NCBI GenBank assembly: GCA_031761405.1
Contig: JASEVX010000011.1
Span: forward strand, 25,531,238 to 25,595,237
From: Serripes groenlandicus
Lineage: Eukaryota > Mollusca > Bivalvia > Cardiida > Cardiidae
Length of the DNA stretch: 64,000 bases
Reading direction: 5' to 3'
Part shown: in pieces, positions 41,196 through 52,954 of the stretch
Layout of the letters: the number at the start of each line of letters is the position of its first letter
Numbering within the stretch: the first letter of the stretch is position 1
The notes under the pieces: model-generated
What the model saw: the letters and a program-made list of their open reading frames with translations, nothing else
The model's database searches: none
Told to the model about the DNA's origin: nothing
Made by a program: the position numbers and the translations under genes

Positions 41196-41523
41196 CGGCG
41201 TGTGAGAAAGTAATAGTGCAAGAGGGCCAACAAACAACACACGGTTATGTGAGCTAGCCGTCGTGATATAACTGAAATACGGACGAAAACGGCGTTAAAC
41301 TCTATCATCGAGTTACACGATGTCGGCAAAATAAGGAAGGTCTGATAAGCTTACAATGGCGTGTGAGAAAGTAATGATAGTGCAAGAGGGCCATCAAACA
41401 ACACACGGTTATGTGAGCTACATGTAGCCGTCGGGATATAACTGAAATACAGATGAAAACGGCGTTAAACTGAATCATCGAGTTACACGATGTCGGCAAA
41501 ATAAGGATGGTCTGATAGGCTTA
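41196..41523 (-). repeat. 161-bp tandem duplication of a SINE-related segment
   Basis: GGCGTGTGAGAAAGTAATAG at 41197 and GGCGTGTGAGAAAGTAATGA at 41358 begin two units that both contain GATATAACTGAAATAC, GAAAACGGCGTTAAACT and GGTCTGATAAGCTTAC (one A/G difference). GTGATATAACTG and ACGGCGTTAAA are the 3' text of B-type SINEs, here multiplied locally. Confidence 0.85.
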
Positions 41524-41803
41524 CGACACCATCCCACGTTATATCTAGAGGTTATTACACCCGCAATAGAGGAAGTGAGAATGGGATAATAAAATGATTA
41601 CTTTCACCCCAAAACCGTTCAGAAGGCAGTGATGTCATACAATCAAGTGAATATAGCATGTATGATAGTTTCATTGGTCTTAACCCTTTGCAAGAACTAG
41701 GATTTTGAACAAGAAACAATCTGTGTACTTACAGTGATGGCGACAACCGGAAATGCGAGTGCACAGTTTAAACGGATCCATACACATATATATATATATA
41801 TAT

Positions 41804-42032
41804 CGAGGGCTTGGCGTGAAACGGTTGTAACTAAAATTGGTATTTTTTTACCAAGGTTATTTACCTCGCCATAAAGTCTTTTTACTTGGTAAACAAAGGA
41901 AATGTAGGTGCCATTGCTCGTTTTGAGCAATGGCACCTAAATTTGTATTGTTTACAAAAGCGTCAAAATTGCCCCTAATCCAGGGTTTTCAAAATAGGTT
42001 TTGAGTTACAACCGTTTCACGCCAAGCCCTCG
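41804..42032 (-). mobile_element. Family A element, complete
   Basis: CGAGGGCTTGGCGTGAAACG to TTTCACGCCAAGCCCTCG. ATAT flanks on both sides, inserted at the end of an (AT)n run (41786-41803). Central hairpin GGTGCCATTGCTCGTTTTGA. Confidence 0.92.
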
Positions 42033-42261
42033 ATATATACTAATGTAGGGTGAACATTCACATATGACATGAACAAGGGCCTGATTATAGATGTGTGATG
42101 AAACCTTACAGATCCGTTCTGAAGTCTTCAGTAGGAAGTATTCTGTAAAAAGCCTGGTCGACAGGGAAACATTTCACAGTCTTCATCTCGTATACAACTA
42201 GATTACACATCGAGACTTCTGTCAATGGCGTAACTATGTTTTTAATTCATGTGATAGGCGA

Positions 42262-42412
42262 GCCGTTGTGGCTCAGACAGTAGCTACATATGCGAATCCT
42301 GCTGATCATGGTGTCGTGAGTTTAAAATCCTGGCTCGGCTTTCTGGCGATTAGTAAACGCCATCCATGTCTAGCAATACTCGTCTTCTACCAATGGGCTT
42401 AGACGTATATGT
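42262..42412 (+). mobile_element. B-type SINE, 3'-truncated
   Basis: Head GCCGTTGTGGCTCAGACAGT and B box GTGAGTTTAAAATCCTGGCT, then CTACCAATGGGCTTAGACGT, where it ends. The conserved tail half is absent. Confidence 0.7.
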
Positions 42413-43151
42413 AGGATGATGACCCTTTTCGAAGTATCAGGGACGTAGATAAGAGGGATAAGTAACTAAATTACATACTAAAATATCACCCGTGCCAACA
42501 TTTGTAGCAAGTAAAACTCAAAAACTATTCAAGATATTCTTCTATTGCAGTAGATAAAAATATTTTAATATACTACAGGTTTTGATAATATGTTATCCTT
42601 ATGAAAAATGTCAATCTATTAATTTTTGGAAAACAATTATATAATTCAGAAATCCCAATATCTGTGTGTTTTAAACCAGTCATTGTTAAAAATACAAAGA
42701 AATTACAGTTGTTCATTGCATCTTTAACTTTAGTTGAAATGTTAAGCTTTCAGAATATGTATGTTTTGTTTATGTGCCAACTATGACTTAAAAGTTTCAT
42801 TTGCTACAAAATGTGAAAATTAGGACAATTTTATTTCTATGTGTGATATTTTAACCAGATAACAGGTATACAGGTGGAGTTGCCTATCCCTCTTATCTAC
42901 GCCCCTGGAAGTATAAACAATTATATTGTAGGAGTAGTGTGGCATAAAACGAAGAGTAAAATGGATAGTGTTCATGGCCGCTGCGATATAACTTAAATAG
43001 TATTGAAATGGCACTAACATTCAAAATCCGTTAACCGATGATTGGAATTCGCAATATAAGTCAAATATGTGAAGGCATCCGAATTGAAATCGGGGACGTC
43101 GAAGCATCTGATCCTTGAAGCGATAATAAGGTCCGTTTCTTTAGGGACATA
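42413..43151. other. Stretch with no recognised feature
   Basis: A direct repeat of TAAGAGGGATA-type text occurs at its two ends (inverse orientation near 42890). No gene recognised. Confidence 0.35.
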
Positions 43152-43385
43152 TGAGCCGTCCCGCGAGAAAAGCCAACATTGTGAACTTTGCGTAATGTAT
43201 CGAATCCGGGCCGGCAATAATCTGTCTCAGGGGGCTAGAGGTATAGAGTAATGATTCCTGAAACAGAAAATCCACAGGAGGCGAAATGTGTCTGTCCGGG
43301 TTAGCCTGCGCGGCATGCTTAGGCTGATTTGAGTCCGATACTCTACGCATAGTACATGATGTTGGTTTACTCGTGGGAAGGCTCA
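43152..43385 (+). mobile_element. Family E element, complete, TA-flanked
   Basis: TGAGCCGTCCCGCGAGAAAA to CTCGTGGGAAGGCTCA with TA on both sides (43150-43151, 43386-43387). Core AGAGTAATGATTCCTGAAAC. Part of the left inner hairpin is deleted. Confidence 0.92.
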
Positions 43386-43930
43386 TATGATGAGTCATAC
43401 TATAGTAAGGTGAAGCACTGATTGTTTGTCTCTGGAAGGAGGGACAGGCTTCAGGATTCAATTCCACCAAACTTACTTAGCTCTAGGCAATACTTAAATA
43501 CTTAAAAGCCTATTTCATCAGCTTTGTTTCTCTTATAACAAATGCCAACATATTTCATTTATGTACACTTAGTGTTAGTCTGCAAGGTCACTAGTTATGG
43601 CAACTTTGTCATTTACTTCAATTCATTCCACCACTCATATGTTACAAAACATTACGGAAAACAAAAATGACGAAATTTGTTTTTCAGTAATTTAAAAGTA
43701 TTACTTAGCGATAAGTAAGTTTGGTGGAAATTTACACAGAAATCAAACATTGTCAGGACAGGAATTCTTTGTAAGTCAGAAAAGCACATGACTCATTCAA
43801 CGTGTTCATGAACAAGAACTTTAATCTTTTAAAACAAATTGAAAAAGACTGATAAAGATGTTATTTCCGTGGAATGCAAGGCATTAAGAATATGAGCAAT
43901 ATATATATGGCTTGATAGGACAAAAAGTAT
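43386..43930. other. Stretch with no recognised feature
   Basis: No repeat, RNA gene or coding frame supported. Confidence 0.45.
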
Positions 43931-44112
43931 CTAACCCTTTGCCAAGTAATCGCGACAGCAGACGACTTTGCAAACATATTGATAAGACTATGGAAACTCT
44001 CTATAGATATAAGTTAAGTTATCGTTATTGCTTGTCAGGTGAACAAGTTCTACTTTTGTCAAAATAAATTCAAAGGTCGTCTGTTGCATATGCGTAAAAT
44101 CGTCTGCAACTG
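43931..44112. mobile_element. Family F MITE, diverged
   Basis: CTAACCCTTTGCCAAGTAAT, CAGCAGACGACTTTGCAAAC, GGTCGTCTGTTGCATATGCG. The right terminus is lost (GCAACTGG). Confidence 0.72.
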
Positions 44113-44522
44113 GTATATGGCGTTATTGATGTTACAGTTTTTCCGAGTCATCTAAGTAAAAATCGGTGAAGTTTAGTCTCGGTAAAGTTTTTAGATAGTT
44201 CAGGAAAAGCTTTTCCAATTTCTATTTCCTATATTTCTTTCAATAGCTATCTGCTGCAGAAAGGATGTATATCGTGTGAATCCGTGAGATGATTTACATT
44301 TTGGAATTATTTTGTGAAGTTACGTTTTCTATCATAATACAGCAGAAGAACTGACAATCACACGCAAGAGCTACGTAAACGATTTCCAACGTATTATATT
44401 TTGATTTCATGCTCGAGGAGAATCTAGTTGTTCTTATATACAAAGCTATCGTTGATAATGATGCTTTTCTTTTTCTTCTGTAAAACTATTACTTCTATCA
44501 CACAATGTACCATTAAATCAAA

Positions 44523-44787
44523 TGAGCCGTTCCACGAGGAAACCAACATTATAGTCTCTGCGTAATATATTGACGCAGATCAGCCTGCGCAGTCCGCGCA
44601 TGCTTAATCGGGTCGACACATTCCGTCTAAGGGGGATAAAGGTATAGAGTACTGATTCCTGAAACAGAAACTCCACAGTAGGCGAAAATTGTCTGTCCAG
44701 GTTAGCATGAGCGGCATGCTTAGGCCGATCCGGGTCGATACTCTACGCAGAGTTCATAATGTTTTTTTTTTTTCGTGGAACGGCTCA
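44523..44787 (+). mobile_element. Family E element, complete
   Basis: TGAGCCGTTCCACGAGGAAA to TTCGTGGAACGGCTCA. Core AGAGTACTGATTCCTGAAAC. The right arm has a poly-T expansion before its terminus. Confidence 0.9.
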
Positions 44788-44887
44788 CATCAGAAATGCA
44801 CTACCCCAGACGGAAACAAACCTTCGAGAGTTTACGACCAGCGAATATCCAGATAAGTATGTATGAGAATCAGATCAAGACAGGGTC

Positions 44888-45044
44888 CATCCTCTGGAGT
44901 ATCTGTTAGAGGAATCATTGTTCTATACCTCTATCCCCCTGAGACGGAATGTGTCGGCCTGGATTAGCATGCGCGGACTGCGCAAGCTGATCTGGGTAAC
45001 ATTACGCAGAGTCCATAATGTTGGTTTTCTTTTAGAACGGTTCA
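44888..45044 (-). mobile_element. Family E element, truncated
   Basis: GGAATCATTGTTCTATACCT, GACGGAATGTGTCGGCCTGG and GTCCATAATGTTGGTTTTCT, ending GAACGGTTCA. The first half is missing. It lies 100 bp from the preceding E copy in opposite orientation. Confidence 0.85.
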
Positions 45045-45061
45045 AATGCTGAACATCTCAT

Positions 45062-45300
45062 TGCGTGTTTGTTTGCTTTTTATTCGGTGTTTTTTTTACG
45101 CCGCGTTCAACACAATGTTTCAGATATATCACGGCTTTTCCATGGCACTTTACAATTTCTAGCCATTCGTTCTGCTTATCACTCACCCCGGAGAGCCAAG
45201 GAGGGAACGCGTTTACTACCATTTTTATTTTTTGGCATGGCCTGATCGAACCCGCGACCTGCCTATCACTAGGCAAACATACTTGAACTACACCACTGTC
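45062..45300 (-). mobile_element. V-type SINE, diverged
   Basis: Minus strand: head CAGTGGTGTAGTTCAAGTAT with B box GGTCGCGGGTTCGATCAGGC. The body retains TTTCAGATATATCACGGC and ACTACCATTTTTATTTTTTG, while the ACTACTGGTCC domain is eroded to ACAATTTCTAGCC. Confidence 0.75.
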
Positions 45301-45664
45301 AAAACCTCTATTGGTTAAAACCTAGTATGAAAAATGATTAAAATTACCATTACTTTTAAGACCTCGAAATGTCGGCCTTTTTGCGTAACACGGTTGAATT
45401 ATCTGTCTTGCTATGGGAATCTTAATTGTATGATTTTTTTTTTTTCAAGATATATTTCACCTTGATTTTCATATATTCCATTTTTGCAACCTGTAGCCTA
45501 ATTGTGTGCAACGTTAAAGGACAAGTAATATCAATGTCGACAAATCTCAGTTTCTATGTATGTGTATGATTTGCATGATGTACATTGTCAATGTATGTGC
45601 ATTGGTTCTTAGAAAAAAACAAAAAAACTCCATAAGTATTCGAAAACATTTTAAAATCGAGGGG

Positions 45665-45730
45665 ATACCGGTACTGTGCTGTAGTGGTTAGAGCGTCCGC
45701 CTCGGAAGATCTAGGTTCGATCCAAATACG
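45665..45730 (+). repeat. tRNA-like SINE head
   Basis: TGCTGTAGTGGTTAGAGCGT followed by CCGCCTC and TCTAGGTTCGATCC gives an A box and B box at tRNA-like spacing. The downstream text does not match SINE types B, C, D or V. It is not a functional tRNA: the acceptor ends do not pair well. Confidence 0.5.
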
Positions 45731-45854
45731 TTAGAAGTTGTAGTAATTGCTTCCATCATTGATGTCAATTTACGCCAAATACATCCGCATTCGCTGATCT
45801 ACACCCGAAAAGTCCATAAAAACCACATGTTTGCTTAGAAATGAGTGTATCGAC

Positions 45855-46015
45855 AGAATGCATTGAATATATGACATTGAGTTTAAAATCACTGTAAATG
45901 TGTATAGGATGCACTGGGAATGATTGATTTGATCACGTTCAGTATTTTGACCTTGTTTGAAAGTGAAAGTAGGGCCCGATTTGTTTTGCCTGGTGAATTC
46001 TTTCTTGCATCATGC
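45855..46015 (+). repeat. Family N interspersed repeat
   Basis: Second copy of the repeat at 31383-31582: CAGAATGCATTGAATATATG, ACATTGAGTTTAAAA, GTGTATAGGATGCACTGGGA and TTTTGACCTTGTTTGAAA. Confidence 0.75.
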
Positions 46016-46353
46016 GTGACAATATTATTGAAAAATATTTGTTGGCCACCAACGGCACAAAAATATTGCGCAATATGTTAAGTAATTTCATTTGCTCTCT
46101 TACCATTGCTGTGAACGGATGGATCCTCTAGTGGCACTAGCTATTGCATTTTCTGTTGATACTAACGGTCAATTTTATTGTCAATTCTCGTGATTGACAA
46201 TATTATTGGCAATACAATTGATCGTGTTTTAACACTGAAGTTACAAATAGTCTTCCGTCTCGTAAATTTCGTTGGCTACATGCCGGCTGAGTTACACCTC
46301 CATTTTGTGCTAAACAAACACAATTTCACAGAGATACAATTGTTCACGTCCGC

Positions 46354-46573
46354 ATGAGAGAGTACTTGTGGGGTGCTGAAGCCCATCCACCACCCTTATA
46401 AAGACACTTAGATAAATAGTTTTTTTTAAGTTTTTATAACAGATATCTCATTTGCATATTAATGTTATTCATTCCGTAAAAGGGGGTTAATTACGGAATG
46501 AATTGCATACTTGTGGGGTGCACCCCACAAGTAAACATCAAAGGAAATAACCCCACAAGTACACTCCCATGAG
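46354..46573. mobile_element. Family P inverted-repeat element
   Basis: Outer ends CATGAGAGAGTACTTGTGGG and CCCACAAGTACACTCCCATG are imperfect inverses. The same TACTTGTGGGGTGC motif occurs again as a perfect palindrome at 46508-46533 (ACTTGTGGGGTGCACCCCAC). A third pair, TTCATTCCGTAA and TTACGGAATGAA, forms a small hairpin at 46468-46503. Single copy in the window. Confidence 0.75.
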
Positions 46574-46928
46574 TTCGTCCGGCTGTACTTGTAATTTATC
46601 CAGGAAACACTGAAATACAACTAAAACGATGTTACACCCTTCGAAAACAAGGACGATGGAACTGATTACGGACCTTCAGCAAGATAAGAGATAAAGGAAA
46701 TAGTTTTGCTCAATTGTCAATATCTATGTTATGTTACACACGTAGATATTTGCCAAGAGCCCTGTGTTTAACAATACCTACAGTTCAGCAGATATAACTT
46801 GCCATTTTAGTAAACGCCAAAAACACGCCTTTTGTATTTAGTTATTGAGTTAAATGCTATATGGCCAGGCAGGCGTGTGGGAAGGCAAAGAAGGTACATC
46901 TGTTTATCATCGGTGTTTGAAGTTTGAA

Positions 46929-47032
46929 ATTGTAAAGGCTTTTGTATCACATTTAGATAACGACACCAGACACCATTGACATTGTAAAGGCTTTTGTATC
47001 ACATTTAGACAACGACAGCACACACCATTGAA
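46929..47032. repeat. 52-bp tandem duplication
   Basis: ATTGTAAAGGCTTTTGTATC starts units at 46929 and 46981; both continue ACATTTAGA and end CACACCATTGA-like text. Nearly identical, so recent. Confidence 0.92.
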
Positions 47033-47206
47033 CTGGAAATAGCGACGCATGTGTATAGATAGATAAATAATAATGTATTGCCCAGTATAATACACGTTCA
47101 AACGGCGATTTACGATTCTTTACTTTTCCACTTGATATGTTTCTTTTCTGTACATACTTTACACAGTTATATGTTCTTCCAATTGTCCAGACAGTGTATA
47201 ATGTCG

Positions 47207-47418
47207 TTAACCCTTTCTCATATATAAAGACATTCTGATGCTATTGAAATAATTCTTACTAAAATAGAAAATTCTCAGAACAAGCAATTTCTCGTTTTGC
47301 AACAATGTTTTTAACTTTCTCTTCAGAAGTTATATACCGTCAATCATAAACATTATCCATGTTTTCGCTCAGATTGTTTCACTCTCGTCTGTTGCAGATT
47401 TGTGAGAAAGGTTTCTCT
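47207..47418. mobile_element. Family F MITE, diverged
   Basis: TTAACCCTTTCTCATATATA, hairpin CAGAACAAGCAATTTCTCGT, right arm CTCGTCTGTTGCAGATTTGT and eroded GAGAAAGGTTTC end. The left-arm CTGCAGCAGACG segment is deleted. Confidence 0.75.
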
Positions 47419-48331
47419 GTAAGAATGACAGCCATAGTCTGACCCTTGCCTGAACCGTACGAGCCCGCTTTATTATTGGAGTCAATTTAACTCTCGAACT
47501 CTAGCTGGTGTGGTATATATATATATATATGTGTATCTAGATGTAAATGTAAGATATCGGGTCAATATCATCTTTTCTGTCCGCCGCAATATCACCTTAT
47601 CTGTTGAAAGCAGCATAAACCCGCAAACAAACAGGTATATTACCTTTATTATTATTGTAAGCTACGAGAGACGCAACGTGTATCTCCCTAAATTAGACCA
47701 TTTGTATCGGCCAACGGTTATATGCGCGGATTGATTGCATTCTGCAAATGATACATGTACAACGCAAATAGCCGACGGCTTAACAAATAAAGAAACCATT
47801 AAACTAGATACGCTTTGGATTAGAATGAAAAGCACGTATGCTATCTCATTTCAAAGGATTCCCAAAGGCAATGCTACACGTAATAATTCGGCCCCGTCAT
47901 GTACAGTATTGGCCTTCCGATTTTTTTGAAGATGACTTGTTTTTTGTCGAAATACCATGTATTGTCAGTGTATATTGTATTGCACTGTCGTACGTTTAAT
48001 CCATAACAGGGACAGTGTAATATATATTTTTTATGTATATGCAAACTGACCTTGTTATGTATTTATCCTACTACATTGTAATGTAATTGGGTGTAGATGT
48101 CTTTATGACTAGAACTTTATACTCACCAAATATCTTAAATGATACTTTACGTATTGTATTTCTAAAAGTACAAAGTAACAATAACTTTAGGTTTCTCTGC
48201 ACTTCGAATTCTGAATAAGAACATACTTATATTGATGAGGAGAACACGCAATAACCCGATGGCACATCGATGACGTTGCCATATACTGTCCACATACTGT
48301 CTACATATTGGACTTCGTTAGAGAGAAACAG
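47419..48331. other. Stretch with short TA repeat, no confirmed gene
   Basis: (TA)n at 47512-47530. Two successive plus-strand open frames (47510-47929) have no recognisable domain. The text near 47960-48100 may be a LINE 3' region but lacks a diagnostic tail. Confidence 0.35.
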
Positions 48332-48528
48332 TCAGAGGTCCAGATAAGGAGGAGTATACAGCTCTTTAACCCAATTTATCTCTCATATTATCCAACCAAA
48401 CCCTATGATGTAGGTACTCAAAAGAATCGTCTCAATGAGACGATTATTTTGAGTACCCACAACATAGGGTTAGAAGATAAATTAAGTAATTTAGAAAATA
48501 CAAAACTCCTACTTATCCAGAGCTCTGG
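48332..48528. mobile_element. Family K element, complete
   Basis: Termini CAGAGGTCCAGATAAGGAGG and CTACTTATCCAGAGCTCTG form an inverted repeat. The central hairpin at 48402-48470 reads GATGTAGGTACTCAAAAGAA, TCGTCTCAATGAGACGA, TTATTTTGAGTACCCACAAC. CAGAG termini suggest a hAT-type MITE; no 8-bp duplication is evident here. Confidence 0.85.
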
Positions 48529-48847
48529 CAACTTCAATTTATTTATTTCAACTCACTAACTGGTTGTACCAGTGTCACTAGCAGTAAAGAGCCAGACCAT
48601 CCGTCGCATCCGCGCTTCCGTGCCGTCTGACCAGGCCCTATACTGTCGGTTGCTTAACTTAACATGGTCACCATGATATTCGTAGAATTATTTATGTACT
48701 CATCTGAATGCAAAACATACATTCAAACAATTCAGCATTGAAATGAATAAACATCATTTTTTAAACAATAGCAACTGCAGTCGCATGTCTGTTTGTTATA
48801 GATACAGAAACAAGGTTGGGTGTATTCAGATTTGCACAGTTATTGGT

Positions 48848-48965
48848 TATCCCTTTCCCTCATAGAGACGCTTCAGACGCGTCTCTATGACGACAAGTGA
48901 GAATTATAAGCTAATTCTCCATTTGCTAAACTGTTTTCAACTCTATTTAATAGTTATATACGCCC
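48848..48965. repeat. Family F fragment, right-truncated
   Basis: TATCCCTTTCCCTCATAGAG, ACGCTTCAGACGCG and TTCAACTCTATTTAATAGTT. The right arm is absent. Confidence 0.65.
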
Positions 48966-49062
48966 GAGTGCTCGGTGAATAAGATCAGTTTTCAACTCAC
49001 CCGTAGTACCCCGATATGCATTAATATTGAGATATAAGTTCTTTATATCGATAGAGAGAAAT

Positions 49063-49307
49063 CGAGAGCTTGGCGTGAAACGGTTGTAACTAAAATTTGT
49101 CTTTTTTTACGATGTTAATCACTTTGTCATAAAGTCTTTATAAGCGTTAAATCATTTTTCTTGGTAAACAATAGACATTTAGGTGCCATTACTTGTTCTG
49201 AGCAATGGCACCTAAATTTGCATTGTTTACAAATGGGTCAAAATTGCCCCTAAACCAGGGTTTTCAAAATAGGTATTTAGTTACAACCGTTTCACGCCAA
49301 GCCCTCG
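49063..49307 (-). mobile_element. Family A element, complete
   Basis: CGAGAGCTTGGCGTGAAACG to TTTCACGCCAAGCCCTCG. Central hairpin GGTGCCATTACTTGTTCTGA with one broken pair. Flanks AAAT and AGAT, a 4-bp duplication with one mismatch. Confidence 0.9.
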
Positions 49308-50019
49308 AGATGATCTCGGTGGAGAACCATGCTTATACGAGGGGTACTGATCTCGTTCTTCATTGACTTGGCTAAAATATGAAATTACTGTTTGTGTTTA
49401 CTCAGCATCGTCCATCCATGTATTTAGGCACTATCCGTTTTCAAACGCTGTGCCAAGTATTCTTGCCTAAATAAAACTGATACGTCAGAAGAATTGGACG
49501 TAATGCCTTTGAGGTAGTTGTTTTGACATGAACGAACACGTGAGAGATTCTATGTTGAACTTCAAATCCAGATTCCGAATAAACATACAATTTAGCGTGT
49601 CTCTGTCAAAATCACGGGAATGCGATTTTCTGATTTTTTTTACGGCGAGTTTTATTCGTCAAAAAAGACGAAACTTGTTTTAATTTGTTCTATTAAGACA
49701 TCAAGACAAGCGTAATCGATATATTTTACGAATTCGTTAAAAGCAGGTGCCCGCCGAAGTTTAGAAAATTCATCATCAAAGTTATAAAAATATTTCAGCC
49801 GCTAAATGTTGACGGATACCAGTGATGTATTAAGTTTGCCCAAATACAACGGGTGCTCGGCCAGTGCTCGACGAGTGCTCCTTTACATCCGAGTCCAAAC
49901 GTCAATGAATTTCGTGAACTTCTGTTCTAGTGTCTTAAATCTAAACATGTACTTAACCATATTTCAGCAATATTATTAAATATTTCTATAAATGATTGCA
50001 TAATGATTGAATGTCATTT
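49308..50019. other. Stretch with no recognised feature
   Basis: No repeat, RNA gene or coding frame supported. Confidence 0.45.
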
Positions 50020-50147
50020 TAAAAAGTTGAGGCAAAAGAAGGAATTGGTGTTAAAGGTCAAATTTTCTATGTTCCAAAATGTTTTCAAAAGTACATGTAG
50101 GCTTATGCAGATGCTTCTTAATGTGTCTGTAAGTGGAAAAGGGTTAA
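50020..50147. repeat. Family F right-half fragment
   Basis: GAGGCAAAAGAAGGAATTGG, TCCAAAATGTTTTCAAAAGT and GTAAGTGGAAAAGGGTTAA. The left terminus is not recognisable. Confidence 0.6.
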
Positions 50148-52484
50148 ATATACATGTAACACAACTAGCCAAATGCACGCCAGTACCATATGTCTTAATT
50201 GCTTCATTTACCGACTACCTTATATGCCATAAAACTCATTCTTGAAGTGTTAAACATGTATAGGACATGTAAAGGACGTATGACCAAAGTATACCCCTGC
50301 ATACCGCTATTGATATTTGTTCTTAAGATGTTTCGTGGTTCCTTTTACTGACACCAAAGAGAAGAGGGAAGAATTCGTGGATATGCGTACTCTGAGTCTT
50401 TGCATGTACGTACACTCTTTAGTCATGCCACAGCGGATTCAATCAAAGTGATATCAGCACTCATTACAATACTTCAAACGATTACCTCGCGATTCAACCT
50501 GGAATTGATCATTCATGGTGACCGTCAGCTATATATGAACGAGCTGTGTCAAGCATTAACGTTCATGCAATTTCAATAAACAGTGAAGACTAATATAGCA
50601 GCACCATGCATTAAGTTGTTTGTATCGGTATTAAAGATTTGAAGGTATACTATCATGTAATATAGAGCAAAAGGAAAATGATTTCCGACAAAATACATTA
50701 ATAAGTAAACCGTTCTCGGTGGCATATAGGCGTTATTGTACCATTACTAATGATAATCGGACAGCCGTCCTGGCGCGCTAAGCTTAATTGAGGTAGCCCT
50801 CGTGGTCCAAGAGATACAGATTAGAAATTAATCTGCGGAATGAGTATCGACTATTGATCCGCCACTTGCTTATGTGTTTACTCGATCAAAAGAGTGATGA
50901 AAGGTGAACGGACGGCCCAAGGGAATCAGATATGCATGGATTTTACGAGCGAATGATCGCAGCAAAGAGGAAATAATTATTATAACCTTTATATTGATAT
51001 CGGCGTGTAACTAATGCACCAATAACATGCCACTTTGAAACATATGAACCATGCTGTATAAAAACACACCATAGGCTATGGGCGACACGTTTATGTCCAA
51101 ACTAATATGCAAAACTGTGTTAACTGATCCCGTCCTGCTCCATTGGCCTATTTGTCAAAAAAGGTTTCAAGAAGAATCGGACAAACATGGTGCGTCTGGG
51201 CCAGTGACATAGATACGTACAAAGAACAGTATCTTCATGTAAGATAAATGCTAGTGTTGTTTTCATCAACCACATCTCATAGTGGATGGTGAATGTTTTT
51301 GTTGTTTTAATTGATAAATGCTTATGCCGATTTATATGAAACACATCAGTTATTCCGTTATGTTTTCAGAACAATATCTGCTATGTTACTTATGAGTGCT
51401 TTAAGAGCGGTAATGGAACTACGACCATATCGATAACGTCTTTATATATATATAGAATCATTCCTCTTGCGTAGGATTTGAACATAAATAACATTTCCAA
51501 AACTTCCTAGCTATTTCTGGCTGGATACCCAAAATTGCAGCCAAGGAGTTCCGCTTTAAGATTGACGTTCATGAAATCCGACACACTATGACTAATTGAC
51601 GACAAGTGCAGAGTCAGCTCAGACTACGCAGATACGCTGGATGTCAAGATTCTACACTCCTCGCGAAATGTATGGTGTTTTTTCCAAAAGAGCGCTCAGC
51701 TGCCTAAATTACTAAAATTGATATCAGTTAAATCAACGCTTTTAGTTTAAAGATATTTTATTTCCAATATTTACATACAACAAAATTATAATTACACTTT
51801 AATGAACTGGTTTGGGACGATATATTTCATCTAATAAAGTCCCTCTCCAAATTCAAACAATTTACAATTTAACAATACGCCAATAATGTATTGTCTTGTA
51901 CTGGATTATGTTCCAGTCTTTAAAGCTAGTCCAGGAAAGCACGTTGCAAATGTTAACGACAACGAACTGGCAAACCTTTCAGACTGTACAGATGTACATG
52001 CTTTCTGGTGATCCTTCTATTCCTTACATTCCGCAAACATATACTGTGTGTACAAGCACAGCTTCATCAAATCAGAAAGAAGAACGACACACTCTTTATA
52101 CCCTCAGTCCGTTTTAAGTGTTTATGTTTTAAAAAACCCCAGCTCCATTTGGTATTAAAGGGTCGAATAGAGTATACTGTTCGTGTTATTGTTTTAAAGG
52201 TTAAGAACCTAAGAGCCAACAAAAAACACTTAAACAACAGTAAATGTCTTCATTATTCATTCAGCATGGTGTTTAAACCGTGTATCCGATATCGTGGCAA
52301 AGTTGTCTGCCTTGCAGACATCCAAGGGACTATATATTTAAATTACTTAGAGGAACATGGTCGTCTTTTTGCAACACAGCTAATACTATTGTTGGAAATT
52401 GGATAATTGATCGTTTCTACTTTATCTTATTTAAATGATATTTGCTATAAGATATAACATACTGTCTGAGGTACGGCAATAATA
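50148..52484. other. Longest repeat-poor stretch of the window
   Basis: About 2.3 kb without any of the window's repeat families. Several open frames (for example 52008-52406 plus, 132 codons; 51120-51344 minus) have no recognisable domain and AT-biased translations. Unique intergenic or intronic DNA is the simplest reading; unrecognised exons cannot be excluded. Confidence 0.45.
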
Positions 52485-52722
52485 TGAGCCGTCCCGCAAG
52501 GGAACCAACCTTATGGTCTCTGCGTAATGTATCGACCCAGATTAGCCGGCGCAGTCCGCGCAGGCTAATATGGGCCGACACATTCCGTCTTAGGATGAAA
52601 GATGTACCGATTCCTTAATAAAAAAAATCCACAGGTGGCGAAAAGTGTCTGTCCGAGTTAGCCTGTGCGGCATGCTTAGTTAGATCCCGGTCCACAATGT
52701 TGGTTTCTCGTGTGACGGATCA
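52485..52722 (+). mobile_element. Family E element, TA-flanked
   Basis: TGAGCCGTCCCGCAAGGGAA to TCTCGTGTGACGGATCA with TA on both sides. Inner hairpin AGCCGGCGCAGTCCGCGCAG. The core GTATAGAGTAATGATTCC is partly deleted. Confidence 0.9.
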
Positions 52723-52954
52723 TATTACTAATAGATACGTTTCAGACTTCAGATGTCACTATGATGATGTTTTATGGAGGTCTTTGGCCGAATAACGATT
52801 CATAAGCATGTAATTTCAAAAATATAGATATTTGTTCCATAACTATTTATATTTTATTGACACTTAGAGCATTTGTAAGTACAGCAATATTTTATAGATG
52901 AGCAGTTCTGTACGAAATAAAAAATAACAAGGGTCAAGAAACCTCCCGGGATCT

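Noticed and set aside
52008..52406. 132-codon plus-strand open frame
   Set aside because: Overlaps another frame of similar quality, has no recognised domain and no supporting context. Kept only as part of the unassigned stretch.
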